Of a stretch of 64,000 bases of DNA, positions 36,545 to 48,583 are shown in pieces (positions within the stretch are counted from its first letter, which is position 1; the number at the start of each line of letters is the position of its first letter). Made by a program: the position numbers and the translations under genes. The DNA lies in the NCBI RefSeq assembly GCF_028554725.1, contig NC_071668.1:14553501-14617500 (forward strand). The letters are read 5' to 3'. The stretch is from Zeugodacus cucurbitae (Eukaryota; Arthropoda; Insecta; Diptera; Tephritidae). Under the pieces are notes generated by a model. The model was not told the origin of the DNA, searched no databases, and saw nothing but the letters and a program-made list of their open reading frames with translations.

Positions 36545-37965
36545 CTCAGTGTATCATCATCATTTCTCATTGCATTTTAATATTTGTCAAATTTGCTGTT
36601 GAGCTACCAGGCGCCCATAATCGATAGCAAGCAGAGCCTCCCACATATGTTCGCAAAGAATTTGTTATTGTAATCGCAAAAGAAAATATGCATACGCTAA
36701 AAAGCGTACAACAACACCCTCTCGTTCCAATTGTTCTTCTGTGTCCCCGTGCATAAATTCCAATCCACATTAATACTCCAACGAGTAGGTGATACCGCAA
36801 GAGAGACATTCCTAAGATTAGTTGTTGCTAATAAGCATTTGGTAAAGCAATAATTAGTGTAATATGTAAAACGTATTATTTTTCGTGTGTTTATCACGCG
36901 TTCGGTGCAGTTCTGCTGCATTTCATACTCGCCTGGTATTTTGTGTAAATTATAAGTATTGCTTGATGCCATACAGTTGCTTCAGATGAGTTTTAATTTT
37001 TATATAAACGTAATGCAAATTTTATTTAAAATGTTTATTTATTTCTTTTCAGATTCGCAGAATATGGATTTCTCGAAGGGGTCGATAGGATCGCAAGATG
37101 TGGACGTCATTATTTTGTTAGTTGACTATTGCCTCTTTCCCTCGATTTATCGCACACGGAAGTTTTAATTATTATAAAAATGCAATGAAATTTTATCAAA
37201 TATTTATTTATTTAATTCCAGAATCAAATAATATGGATTATTCCTTTTCTTGAAGGAGTCGATGGGATCGCCATTACGTTGATTGGTGACTTGCTTCTTT
37301 CCAAGCTTTACACTCGATTTTTTTCACACGGATGGCCGTCTTCAGGATTTCAGTTTTTGCAATGGTGAAGCCATACATGCAACACATCCAATGTCACATA
37401 TCCAAATACTGTTCAGAATCATCAATTTATTGTGTCATTCCTTGTACGTGTTCTTGCGAGCCTTACTTTTTACGCAACTCTGTAGACCCAAATTTTCTGG
37501 AATGGTATGTCCATGGGAACTGAGTTTTGTTGATATCTCTGGAGTGCCGGTCAATTTCATCTTGGGATCATTCTAAGCCATTGGATCTTTTTACGTTTTC
37601 ATCTACAATAGACTCCTTGGACTTGCACATTTGGCTTAAATGGAATCTAGCATCATCATTTAAAATTAATAAATATTTTTCTCGAATAAGACTTATTTAT
37701 GTATATACAATTTATCAATCAAACAGTAGTAAACTAATAAATGTTTTTTTTTTAATTGTTATTTATTCCGAGTCTTCCAATTATTGTTTATTTATTTAAA
37801 ATATAATTTTCTATAAAATTTGATTTGCTTGATTAGAAAAATAATAAAAGTTCCTTATATAAAACAATAAATCATTCTTAAAGTGTTTTATTATCATATT
37901 TTAAGAAAAGTTAACTTGTTTTGAAAATTTATTAATTTTTATATTAGACGCAGCATTAATTTTTT
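36545..37965 (+). repeat. Cluster unit 8 (long, two B blocks)
   Basis: It has the same A variant as unit 6 and the same duplicated B arrangement (from about 37053 and 37222). The second B continues in an open frame of about 97 codons on the plus strand because TGA is TGC here. This is antisense to the mariner remnant. Confidence 0.7.
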
Positions 37966-39345
37966 CTCAGTGTATCTTCATCATCATTTCAGTGCATTTT
38001 ACAAATTTGTAAAATTTGCTGCTGTGCTACTAGGCGCCCAGAATTGACAGCAAGCAAACTCCCACATAAATTATGCAATGAATTTGTTATTGTAATCGCT
38101 GCTGATCATGCAGGAATTTCTTGTTTACTTTGTATTAAAATGCACGCAACAACACTCCTTCGTTCCGATTATTCTGTGTCCCTGTTCATAAATTCCGATC
38201 CACAACAATACTCCAACGAGTAAGTGATACCGCAAGAGAGACATTCCTTTGATTAATTGGTGGAGTATGTAGAACATATTATTTTTCGTGTGTTTATCAC
38301 GCGTTCGGAGCAGTTTAATATTCGCCTCGTATTTTGTGTAAATATTAAATATTGCTTGATGCCATGCAGTTAGTTGCTTCCAGATGAGTTTTAATTATAC
38401 TCAGTTTTATTAAATATTTATTTATTTTTTTTTCAGATTCGCAGAATATGGATTTTTCGAAGGAGTCGATGGGATCTCAAAATATGGACGTCGTTACTTT
38501 ATCTGGTGGCTGTTGCGTCTTTCCAAGCTTTACCCTCGATTTATCGCATACGGGAGTTTTAATTATTATAAAAACGTAATATAATTTTATTAAATATTCA
38601 TTTATTTATTTCCAGAATCGGAGAATACGGATTTTTCTTTTATCGATGGGATCTCAACATGTGGACGTCAATACTTGGTCTGGTGTTTGTTGCCTCTTTC
38701 CACGCTTTGTCCTCGATGACCGTCTTCTGGATTTCGAATTTTGAATTGGTAAAGCCACACATGACATCCATTGATATGTAACCAAAAACGGTGAGGATCA
38801 TTAACTGGTGGTTTTTTCGTATATGCTCTGGCGGGTCTTACTTTTTACGCAATTATCGTACACCCATATTTTCTGGAACGATATGTCCAAGGAAACTGTG
38901 CTTTGATATCTCTGGAGTGCTGATCAATTTCATCTTGGGATCATTCTAAACCACTGGATTTTTTTACGTTTTAATCTACAATAGACTCTTTGGACTTGGA
39001 CATTTGGCTTAATTGGAATCTAGCAACATCACTTAAAATTAATAAATATATTTCTCATATAAGATATTATGTATATACAATTTTTCAATAAAACAGTACT
39101 AAACTAATAATTGTTAGTTTTTTAATTATTATTTATTTCGGAATTTGCAATTATTGTTTATTTATTTTAAATACAATTTCCTATAAAATTTGATTTGTTT
39201 GATTAGAAAAATAATAAAATTTCTTTATATAAAGCAATAAATTATTCTTAAAGTGTTTTATTATCATATTTTAAGGTATATTAGTTTCTGAATAATTACA
39301 TATTTTCGTTTTAGCTTCACCAAAATTTTTATTTGCGTAATTTCT
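37966..39345 (+). repeat. Cluster unit 9 (long, two B blocks)
   Basis: A, a short E, a truncated first B (from about 38438), spacer, second B (from about 38615) and C. The second B lacks the GAAGGAG part and is more diverged than in other units. Confidence 0.7.
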
Positions 39346-40618
39346 CTCAGTGTATCATCATCATTTCAGTGAATTTTACAAATTTGTCAAATTTGCTGCT
39401 GTGCTACTAGGCGCTCAGAATTGATAACAAGCAAACTCCCACATAATTTAAGCAATTAATTTGTTATTGTAATCGCTGCTGATCATACAGGAATTTGTTG
39501 TTTACTTTGTATTAAAATGCACACAACAACACTCCTTCGTTCCGATTATTTCTGTGTCCCTGTGCATAAATTCCGATCCACAACAATACTCCAACGAGTA
39601 GGTGATACCGCAAGAGAGACATTCCTAAGATTAGTTGTTGCTAAATTCTACTAGCTAAAGTTAATATTGTTGTAGTATGTAGAACACATTATTTTTCGTG
39701 TGTTTATCACGCGTTCGGTGCAGTTCTGTTGCATTTCATACTCGCCTGGTATTTTGTGTAAATTATAAGTATTGCTTGATGCTATGCTGTTGCTTCAGAT
39801 GAGTTTTAATTATTATATAAACGTAATGCAATTTTATTTAAAATGTTTATTTATTTCTTTTCAGATTCGCAGAATATGGATTTTTCGAAGGTGTCGATGG
39901 GATCGCAAGATGTGGACGTCTTTACTTTTTCTGGTGGCTGTTGCCTCTTTCCAAGCTTTACACTCGATTTATCGCACACCGATGGCCGTCTTCTGAATTC
40001 CGGATTTTGAAATGGTGAAGCCATCATGAAACACATCCAACGTCACATATCCAAATACAGTTCAAAATCAGCAACTCATGGTTTTTTCTATCTCACACGA
40101 TTTACTTTTCACGCTACTCTATACACCCAAATTTTCTGGAATGGTATGTCCAAGGAAACAGTGCTTTGATATCTCTGGAGTGCCGATCAATTTCATCTTG
40201 GGATCATTCTAAACCATTGGATTTTTTTACGTTTTCATCTACAATAGACTCTTTGGACTTTGGTGATTTGGCTTAAACGGAATTTAGCAACATCATTTAA
40301 AATTATTAAATATTTTTCTCGTATAAGACTTCTTTATGTATATACAATTTATCAATAAAATAATAGCAATCTAATAAATGTTTTGTTTTAATTGTTATTT
40401 ATTTCGAGACTTCCAATTATTGTTTATTTATAATTATATAATATAATTTCCGAAAAAAAATGATTTGTTTGATTAAAAAAGTAATAAAATTTCTTTATAT
40501 AAAACAATAAATTATTCTTAGTGTTTTATTATCGTATTTTAAGTAAGTTAATGTTAATGAATGTACCCTGAAAATTTAATAATATTTATATTTATATTAG
40601 AAGCAGCATTAATTTTTT
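39346..40618 (+). repeat. Cluster unit 10 (long, one B block)
   Basis: A, E, a single B from about 39865 and C. B is very close to that of unit 12; both share ACCGATGGCCGTCTTCTGAA. Minus-strand reading keeps SVKLGKRQQPPEKV, which aligns in style with the block before FWDAHGI of mariners. Confidence 0.72.
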
Positions 40619-40781
40619 CTCAGTGTATCATCATCATTTCAATGAATTGTCGAATTATATAAGGCAATAAACGACAATCAAAGTATTTTATTATCACATT
40701 TCAAGGAATATTAAAAATTATTCAGTTTCTAATTATTTTCAGCATTTATTTATTATTAACTATAAGTACTTCGCATTTTCT
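40619..40781 (+). repeat. Cluster unit 11 (163-bp stub)
   Basis: Only the first 40 or so bases of A are present. They are joined to an AT-rich tail that resembles the end of a short unit (TATAAGGCAATAAACGACAATCAAAG). It is an internal deletion product. Confidence 0.65.
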
Positions 40782-42364
40782 CTCAGTGTACCAGAGCAAT
40801 ATTTTCTGTGAATTTTAATATTTGTCAAATTTGCTGTTGAGCTACCAGGCGCCCAGAATTGATAGCAAGCAGAGTCTCTCACATATGTTCGCGAAGAATT
40901 TGTTATTGTAACCACTAAAGAAATTATGCATCGCTGTTTCTTCTGTTTTTTACCTTGTGGAATGTCAACAGCAAAGCTCTGTTTCATTTCTTCAAATCAT
41001 TCCAATAGAATTGTTGTTGCTCCACTTTTCTGTTCGATGTTGTTGTCCAGCTTCAAATTGTAATTTTTTGTTGGTCGCCTGTCAATGCCTGGCATGTGAA
41101 AAGTGTAAAAGCAACAAGCACACAATTGAGAATGAAACGATGAAGGGCTGTTGTTGTTGTTATGAACAAAATTGCATTGCATTCACTATTGACATACCAG
41201 ACGCCCCGTGAAGGCCACTATGCAACTGCTGATCAAGCAGGAATTTGTTGTTTACTTTACATTAAAAACAAGCAACAACACACCTTCGTTTCAATTATTC
41301 TGTGTCCCTGTGCATAAATTCCGATCCACAATAATACTCCATCGAGTAGGTGATACCGCAAGAGAGACATTCCTTTGACTATTTGCTGCTAATTTCTACT
41401 AGGTATTGTATTGTTGTAGTATGTAGAACATATTATTTTTCGTGTGTTTATCAAGCGATCGGTGCAGTTCTGCTACATTTCATACTCGCCTGGCATTTTG
41501 TGTAAATTATAAATATTGCTTGATTCCATGCAGTTGCTTCCAGATGAGTTTTAATTATTATAAAAACATTATTCAGTTTTATTAAATATTTATTTATTTC
41601 TTTTCAGATTCCCAGAATATGGATTTTTCGAAGGAGTCGATGGGATCGCAAGATGTGGACGTCATTACTTTGTCTGGTGGCTGTTGCCTCTTTCCAAGCT
41701 TTACACTCGATTCATCGCACACCGATGGCCGTCTTCTGAATTCCGGATTTTGAAATGGTGAAGCCGTCATGAAACACATCCATCGTCACATATCCGAATA
41801 CAGTTCAAAATCAGCAACTCATGGTTTTTTCTATTTCGCACGATTTTCTTTTCACGCAACTTGTACGCCTAAAATTTCTGAAACGATATGTCCAAGGAAA
41901 CTGTGTTTTGATATCTCTGGAGTGCTGATCAATTTCATCTTGGGATCTTTCTAAACCATTGGATTTTTTTACGTTTTCATCTACAATAGACTCTTTGGAC
42001 TTGGACATTTGGCTTAAATGGAATCTAGCAACATCACTTAAAATTAATAAATATTTTTGTTATATAAGACTTCTTTTATGTATATACAATTTATCAATAA
42101 AAGAATAGTAAACTAATAAATGTTAGTTAATAATTATTATTTTTTTCGGAATTTCCAATTGTTTATTTATTTTAAATATAATTTTCTATAAAATTTGATT
42201 TGTTTGAATAGAAACATAATAAAATTTCTTTATATAAAACAATAAATTATTCTTAAAGTGTTTCATTATCATATTTTAAGGTATATTAGTTTCTGAATAA
42301 TTATAAATTTTCATTTTATCATAGTTTCACCAAAATTTTTATTTGCAAGTACTTCGCATTTTCT
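40782..42364 (+). repeat. Cluster unit 12 (long, one B block)
   Basis: Block A has the alternative middle (TACCTTGTGGAATGTCAACA at about 40949). A unique segment at about 41060-41210 carries GTTGTTGTTGTTATG, followed by E, one B from about 41609, and C. The C block (about 42040-42360) is almost identical to that of unit 2 (about 31070-31395). Confidence 0.7.
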
Positions 42365-42979
42365 CTCAGTGTATCATCATCAATTTCAGTGCATTTTAAT
42401 ATTTGTCAAATTTTCTGCTGTGCTACTAGGCGCCCATAATTGATAGCAAGCAAACTCCCACATAAATTAAGCAATGAATTTGTTATTGTAATCGCTGCTG
42501 ATCATACAGGAATTTGTTGTTTACTTTGTATTAAAATGCACGCAACAATACTCCTTCGTTCCGATTATTTCTGTGTCCCCGTGCATAAATTCCGATCCAC
42601 AACAATACTCCAACGAGTAGGTTAGTTGTTGCTAATTTGCATTTGGTGTAGTTATTATTAGTGTAATATGGAGAATATAATTTCTTGTTGCTTGTTTACT
42701 AGGTTTCGCAGCACCCTTGCTGCTTTTTATGGGTGCCTGGTATTTTGCGTAAATTGCAAATATTGCTTGGAACAGGGTGTCTCAATTGAATAATTTATGT
42801 GTAATTAAAAAAATTAATGGTATTTTCAAGAATATTTTTATTGCAAAATTTCTTTCCAGATGCATGTAATATGGATTAGTTTACAATGAATAAATATGAG
42901 TTACTTTTATAATAGTTATTATTATTTCATTTATCAGTTTTTTTTAACATTATATATTTGCAAGTACTTCGTATTTTCT
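42365..42979 (+). repeat. Cluster unit 13 (short, A-D)
   Basis: A is complete and D lies at about 42660-42860. The inverted GGGTGCCTGGTA version of the D motif carries one mismatch against the A motif. Confidence 0.7.
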
Positions 42980-43483
42980 CTCAGTGTACCAGCATCATTT
43001 CTGTGCATTTTAATATATTTATCAAATTTGCTGTTGAGCTACCAGGCGCCCATAATCGGTAGTAAGCAGAGTCTCCCATATATGTACGCAATTGATTTGT
43101 TATTGTAACCACAAACATTTGCATTGTTGTTTCTTTTATTTTTGTCAACAACAGAGCTCTGTTTCATACTTTCATATCATCCCAATAGAATTGTTGTTGC
43201 TCCACTATGCTGTTCGATGTTGTTGCCCAGCTGCAAATTGCAGTTTTTGTTGCTCACCTTTCAATTTTTCTGGGCGACTGTTGCCTTGCTGCTTTTTATG
43301 GGCGCCTGGTATTTTGTGTAAATTACAAATATTGCTTGAAACAGGGTGGGTCAGATGAATAATTTGAGATAATTAAATGTTTTTAAAAATATGTAGAGAT
43401 GCGAAGAGTATGGATTTTTTCTTTTTATTTAGCAACAATTCTAGTTCAGAGTATATAAATATACATTAGTTTTTAATTATTAT
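42980..43483 (+). repeat. Cluster unit 14 (short, cut by LINE insertion)
   Basis: A has the alternative middle (CATCCCAATAGAATTGTTG at about 43177), and D follows at about 43270-43400. The unit ends at the 7-bp TTGTTTT that flanks RTE copy 2. Confidence 0.68.
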
Positions 43484-43518
43484 TTGTTTTGTATGTATGT
43501 GATTGGCGTTGCAACCGT

Positions 43519-46509
43519 TTAGCCGGTTATAGCCGAATCGACGATAGTGCGCCACCTGTCTCTCTCCTTTGCAGTTCGGCGCCAGTTGGAGATCCCAAGT
43601 GTAACCAGGTCGCTCTCCACCTGGTCCCTCCAACGGAGTGGAGGCCTTCCCCTTCCTCGCCTTCCTCCGGCGGGTACTGCATCGAACACTTTCAGGGCTG
43701 GAGTGTTTTCGTCCATTCGGACAACATGACCTAGCCAGCGTAGCCGCTGTCTTTTTATTCGCTGAACTATGTCAATGTCGTCGTATAACTCGTACAGCTC
43801 ATCGTTCCATCGTCTGCGGTATTCGCCGTTGCCAATGTTCTGAGGACCATAAATCTTGCGCAAAATTTTCCTCTCGAAAACTCCTAGTGTCGTCTCATCT
43901 GATGTTGACATCGTCCAAGCTTCTGCACCGTAAAGCAGGACGGGAATGATAAGTGACTTGTAGAGCTTGATTTTGGTTCGTCGAGAGAGGACTTTACTGT
44001 TCAATTGCCTACTCAGTCCAAAGTAGCACCTGTTGGCAAGAGTTATTCTGCGCTGGATTTCGAGGCTGACATTGTTCGTGTTGTTGATGCTGGTTCCCAG
44101 GTATACGAAATTATCTACGACCTCGAAGTTATGACTGTCAACAGTGACGTGGGAGCCAAGACGCGAATGCGCCGACTGTTTGTTTGATGACAGGAGATAT
44201 TTCGTCTTGTCCTCATTCACCTCCAGACCCATTCGCTTCGCCTCCTTATCCATGCGGGAAAAAGCAGAACAAACGGCGCGGTTGTTGCTTCCGATGATAT
44301 CAATATCATCGGCGTACGCCAGAAGCTGTACACTCTTGTAGAAGATTGTACCTTCTCGGTTTAGCTCTGCAGCTCTTATAATTTTTTCCAGCATCAGGTT
44401 AAAGAAGTCGCACGATAGTGAGTCACCTTGTCTGAAACCTCGTTTGGTATCGAACGGCTCGGAGAGGTCCTTCCCAATCATGACGGAGCTTTTGGTGTTG
44501 CTCAACGTCAATTTACACAGCCGTATTAGTTTTGCGGGGATACCAAATTCAGACATCGCGGCGTAAAGGCAACTCCTTTTCGTGCTGTCGAAAGCAGCTT
44601 TAAAATCGACAAAAAGGTGGTGTGTGTCGATCCTCTTTTCTCGGGTCTTTTCCAAGATTTGGCGCATGGTGAATATCTGGTCAGTTGTCGATTTTCCAGG
44701 TCTAAAGCCACACTGATAAGGTCCAATCAGTTTGTTGACGGTGGGCTTTAGTCTTTCACACAATACGCTCGATAGAACCTTGTATGCGATATTTAGGAGG
44801 CTAATCCCACGGTAATTGGCGCAGATTGTGGGATCTCCCTTTTTATGGATTGGGCAGAGCACACTGAGATTCCAATCGTCAGGCATGCTTTCTTCCGACC
44901 ATATTCTGCAAAGAAGCTGATGCATGCACCTTATCAGTTCTTCGCCGCCGTATTTGAATAGTTCTGCCGGTAATCTATCGGCCCCCGCTGCTTTGTTGTT
45001 CTTCAAGCGGGTAATTGCTATTCGAATTTCTTCATGGTCGGGTAATGGAACATCTGTTCCATCGTCATCGATTGGGGGATCGGGTTCGCCATCTCCTGGT
45101 GTTGTACTCTCACTGCCATTCAGCAGGTCGGAGAAGTGTTCCCTCCATAATCCCAGTATGCCCTGGACATCGGTTACCAGATTACCACCTTGGTCTCTAC
45201 ATGAGGATGCTCCGGTCTTGAAACCTTCGTTAAGTCGCTTCATTTTTTCATAAAATTTTCGAGCATTCCCTCTGTCTGCCAGCTTCTCAAGCTCTTCGTA
45301 CTCACGCATTTCGGCCTCTTTCTTTTTTTGTCTGCAAATGCGTCTCGCTTCCCTCTTCAGCTCTCGGTATCTATCCCATCCCGCACGTGTTGTGGTCGTT
45401 TGCAATGTTGCGAGGTAGGCAGTCTGTTTTCTCTCCGCTGCGAGACGGCACTCCTCATCGTACCAGCTTGTTTTTTGTCGTTGCCGAAAACCAATTGTTT
45501 CGGTTGCAGCGGTACGCAGTGAGTTTGAGATGCCGTTCCACAGTTCCCTTATACCGAGATGCTGATGAGTGCTCTCAGAGAGCAGGAGTGCAAGTAGAGT
45601 AGAGTATTTCGTGGCTGTCTGTTGCGATTGCAGCTTTTCGACGTCGAACCTTCCTTGTGTTTGTTGACGGGCATTCTTTGCTGCACAGAGGCGGGTGCGT
45701 ATCTTCGCTGCGACCAGATAATGGTCCGAGTCTATATTTGGTCCTCGGAGCGTACGCACGTCTAAAACACAGGAGACATGTCTTCCGTCTATCACAACGT
45801 GATCGATTTGGTTCCGCGTGTTTCGATCAGGAGACAGCCAAGTAGCTTGATGTATTTTCTTATGCTGGAATCTGGTACTACAGACGACCATATTTCGGGC
45901 CCCAGCGAAGTCGATCAGCCTCAGGCCGTTTGGCGATGTTTCGTCATGGAGGCTGAATTTTCCGACTGTTGTGCCAAAGACACCTTCTTTACCCACCCTG
46001 GCGTTAAAATCACCAAGCACGACTTTTACATCGTGGCGGGGGCAGCGCTCATAGGTGCGTTCTAGGCGCTCATAGAAAGCATCTTTGGTCACATCGTCCT
46101 TCTCTTCCGTTGGGGCGTGGGCGCAGATCAGCGATATGTTGAAGAACCTCGCTTTGATGCGGATTGTGGCTAGACGTTCATCCACCGGGGTGAATGCCAG
46201 GACTCTGCGACGGAGTCTCTTTCCCACCACAAATCCAACACCAAATTTGCGCTCCTTTATATGGCCGCTGTAGTAGATGTCACAAGGACCCACCTTCTTC
46301 CGTCCTTGTCCCGTCCATCGCACTTCTTGGATGGCGGTGATGTCAGCCTTAAGTCGTATGAGGACATCAACCAGCTGGGCAGAGGCACCTTCCCAATTAA
46401 GGGTCCGGACATTCCAGGTGCATGCCCTTATATCATTATCCTTAAAACGTTTGCAGGGGTCGTCATCAAAAGGGGGGTGTCTCATCCGAGGCTTTCGTAG
46501 ATTTTTCAT
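43519..46509 (-). CDS. RTE-type LINE ORF, second intact copy (996 aa)
   Basis: The same endonuclease plus reverse transcriptase as in copy 1, with the ATG at 46509 (MKNLRKPRM). An in-frame GTG lies 14 codons upstream at 46551, but the ATG is shared by both copies and is the better start. All catalytic motifs are present: TWNVRTL, QEVRW, LGDFNARVG, SDH, FVDFKAAFD and AYADDIDIIG. Reading the two proteins side by side I see only a handful of substitutions: S to F near residue 14, E to K at 97, R to L at 305, A to T at 336, T to P at 477 and S to R at 950. There are no stops or frameshifts. The similarity implies recent transposition from a common active source, or gene conversion. Confidence 0.95.
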   Translation of the reverse strand: MKNLRKPRMRHPPFDDDPCKRFKDNDIRACTWNVRTLNWEGASAQLVDVLIRLKADITAIQEVRWTGQGRKKVGPCDIYYSGHIKERKFGVGFVVGKRLRRRVLAFTPVDERLATIRIKARFFNISLICAHAPTEEKDDVTKDAFYERLERTYERCPRHDVKVVLGDFNARVGKEGVFGTTVGKFSLHDETSPNGLRLIDFAGARNMVVCSTRFQHKKIHQATWLSPDRNTRNQIDHVVIDGRHVSCVLDVRTLRGPNIDSDHYLVAAKIRTRLCAAKNARQQTQGRFDVEKLQSQQTATKYSTLLALLLSESTHQHLGIRELWNGISNSLRTAATETIGFRQRQKTSWYDEECRLAAERKQTAYLATLQTTTTRAGWDRYRELKREARRICRQKKKEAEMREYEELEKLADRGNARKFYEKMKRLNEGFKTGASSCRDQGGNLVTDVQGILGLWREHFSDLLNGSESTTPGDGEPDPPIDDDGTDVPLPDHEEIRIAITRLKNNKAAGADRLPAELFKYGGEELIRCMHQLLCRIWSEESMPDDWNLSVLCPIHKKGDPTICANYRGISLLNIAYKVLSSVLCERLKPTVNKLIGPYQCGFRPGKSTTDQIFTMRQILEKTREKRIDTHHLFVDFKAAFDSTKRSCLYAAMSEFGIPAKLIRLCKLTLSNTKSSVMIGKDLSEPFDTKRGFRQGDSLSCDFFNLMLEKIIRAAELNREGTIFYKSVQLLAYADDIDIIGSNNRAVCSAFSRMDKEAKRMGLEVNEDKTKYLLSSNKQSAHSRLGSHVTVDSHNFEVVDNFVYLGTSINNTNNVSLEIQRRITLANRCYFGLSRQLNSKVLSRRTKIKLYKSLIIPVLLYGAEAWTMSTSDETTLGVFERKILRKIYGPQNIGNGEYRRRWNDELYELYDDIDIVQRIKRQRLRWLGHVVRMDENTPALKVFDAVPAGGRRGRGRPPLRWRDQVESDLVTLGISNWRRTAKERDRWRTIVDSAITG

Positions 46510-46753
46510 TGGGGGGGTGTTTTGATGTGGTGGGTCCCAAACCCTACGCACAACCGCATAAGCGGGCTTCGCCTTCTCACTTTAGCTCGCCTTCAAACGG
46601 ATGTCTGTTAGCTACCCAGAGGATACTTGGTCTAAAACCGGAAGTCGTGAGCTGCTTGAACCATGTGGAGAAGAATCGTTTCTGGCCACTCCCAAGTGAG
46701 TGACAATCAAAAACTTTCCTCACTTGCGTGAACTTCTACACATGATCCCATCC
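46510..46753 (-). promoter_or_regulatory. 5' leader of RTE copy 2
   Basis: It matches the leader of copy 1 apart from a few bases and an indel in the G/C-run just before the ATG. A promoter role is inferred from its position in the element. Confidence 0.45.
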
Positions 46754-46760
46754 TTGTTTT

Positions 46761-47028
46761 ATAATTCCTAATTACTATTTATTTAGTATAATAAAAAAGA
46801 AAATTTCCTTATATATATTGAAAATATATTATATAATCAAGAATGAATTCATATTATTCTATTTTTTTCACATTAGATTAATTTATTATTTGCAAGTACT
46901 TCGTATTTTCTCTCAGTGTATCATCATCATCATTTCTGTGCATATTAAAAAATTGTAGAATTCGCTGCTGCACTACCAGGCGCCCATAAATGTGACGGGA
47001 GTCACTAGGCAGCTGCTGATCATACAGG
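46761..47028 (+). repeat. Cluster remnant downstream of the LINE (unit 15, 5' part)
   Basis: An AT-rich unit tail continues after the LINE. A new unit starts at 46912 and runs through TACCAGGCGCCCATAAATG and the short-A variant GGGAGTCACTAGGCAGCTGC, as in unit 4. It breaks off at GATCATACAGGAAT, where the next insertion begins. Confidence 0.75.
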
Positions 47029-48583
47029 AATAGTGTCCGACTGATACCAAATTTTTGGCCGATGCCGATGCCGATTCTTTCATCAATAACTTTAATTAGT
47101 AAATTAGTATAGTAACAAAAGAAAAACAAATACAAATAACATCACAAAATAAGTAAACAACTCAGTTCATATGTAAATATGAAGTTGTTTATTCATTTAA
47201 TTAATATTCGAAACTAAATAAATTATTATTATAATATATACATATATAAAAATAAATAATAGGTAAAATATAAATACATATAGAAAAAATAAGTTATTCA
47301 CGTTTTTCAAAGCAAATCAGCAATATAGATTTTTTCCTTTAAGGGGTGACATGAGTTTCGTGGATTCAAAAATTCTTTTTTTTTTGTTTTTTGCTTATTA
47401 ATTTCTACAACATCTCAAGAATATTATCCTAAATTTTCAAGTATCCGAATAATAGTTTCGGAGATATAGTCTTTGGAAGGTGTGCGCTCCACGTCAGTTA
47501 TTATTGCTCCTCAAAACGTTTAACGCGTTTTTCTCGGAACCATGTTTTCAAAGTCGGTTGTCAAATCTTCTCGAAAACTACTCAACCGATCTTGATGAAA
47601 TTTTGCATAATTGTTCGAGATAAAATTTACTCGTGCTTGAATGAGTTCTTTTTTCAATTACAACTATTTAAAAAAAAGTCAATCAATTTTGACCGAAATT
47701 TGTATTTTTAATTTTTTTTTTGTTTTTCTGTCTTTCCTTTGTTCAAGCACCAGTTTATGGTCTTACCTAGTACACTTATTTTTGTTTTTTCATTTTGAAT
47801 GATCCTGGCAAGAGTTGTGCTGACGACGCGGATGCACCTTTTCTCCGAGGGGTCACCGCAAATGACGACTCAATGAAGGAGTTTTAATTTTTTTTTTTAA
47901 TTTCAGAAATTATTCTTTAAATATGTATATATAAGACAGAAAAAAGTGTTTACTAGAAAAAAAATTATTGAAAATAGGACATTTAATTCCTTAAATAAAA
48001 TAAAAATGAGCATTAAGGCCAATATTTGAAAATAGTATAATAGGTCTAGTAAAAATAATCCGTTATTTTCAAAGAGATGACTTTTGTCATTTATATCTCG
48101 CATTGTGAAAGGCGTCATATAGTGATAGTGACTCGATAGAAACTTTAGAATCTTGTTTTGCAGGCTCTTTTGCATACACCTTATAGTCCAGGACAGCACC
48201 AAGTGATTATTACGTGATCCTGTCTATGGCAAACTTTTAAAAATAGACTCTCCTAGTTACGAATGCTTCTATAATAGAGGCTTTATGACATTATCTTCAA
48301 AATCTCAACCAGTTGTTAAACAAAACTGTGAATATTTGACATAAATCGAATCTTTCTAGCAGTGCTAAATAAAACCTTCAATTTAATGAATTATTATTGA
48401 ATTTCTTTATACTAGACTTAAATTATCATCGTGGAATTTATTAGTTTAGTCAAATGTGAATCACTGTGTTTTATATGGTAAACAGAAGAATTCAAATTTT
48501 TTGTTTTAAAGAAATCAAAAAAGTAAGAAAAATGTATTTTAGTGTAATCCGAAAGAAGTAGAAAGAAACGGCTAAGAATCGGC
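47029..48583 (+). mobile_element. Probable hAT-like insertion inside the cluster, decayed
   Basis: Cluster sequence stops at 47028 and resumes at 48584 with AAATATTGCTTGAAGCAGGG, so about 1.55 kb is foreign. Its left edge reads AGTGTCCGACTGATACC followed by GGCCGATGCCGATGCC and GATTCTT. The right edge has AAGAATCGGCC, the complement of the inner part of the left end. This GTGTCCG and repeated GCCGAT layout resembles hAT termini, but no transposase is seen, the outer right end is missing and no 8-bp target duplication is visible. A TTAAGGGG-type noncoding segment (about 47339-47900) is nested within. Confidence 0.5.

Larger units (their letters stand above)
43491..46753 (-). mobile_element. 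Full-length RTE-type non-LTR retrotransposon, copy 2
   Basis: It is nearly identical to the element at 3979-7248 and in the same orientation. A 7-bp direct repeat, TTGTTTT, lies at 43484-43490 and 46754-46760 and is the likely target-site duplication. The 3' end finishes in a CATACA-type microsatellite. It sits inside the tandem cluster, so it is younger than the cluster unit it splits. Confidence 0.92.

Noticed and set aside
28435..43483. CRISPR-like or simple satellite array
   Set aside because: The repeats are hundreds of bases long, of two types and in irregular order, in a eukaryotic setting.
3979..46760. The two LINE copies as an assembly duplication
   Set aside because: Their flanking sequences and target duplications differ and they carry private substitutions, so they are independent insertions.
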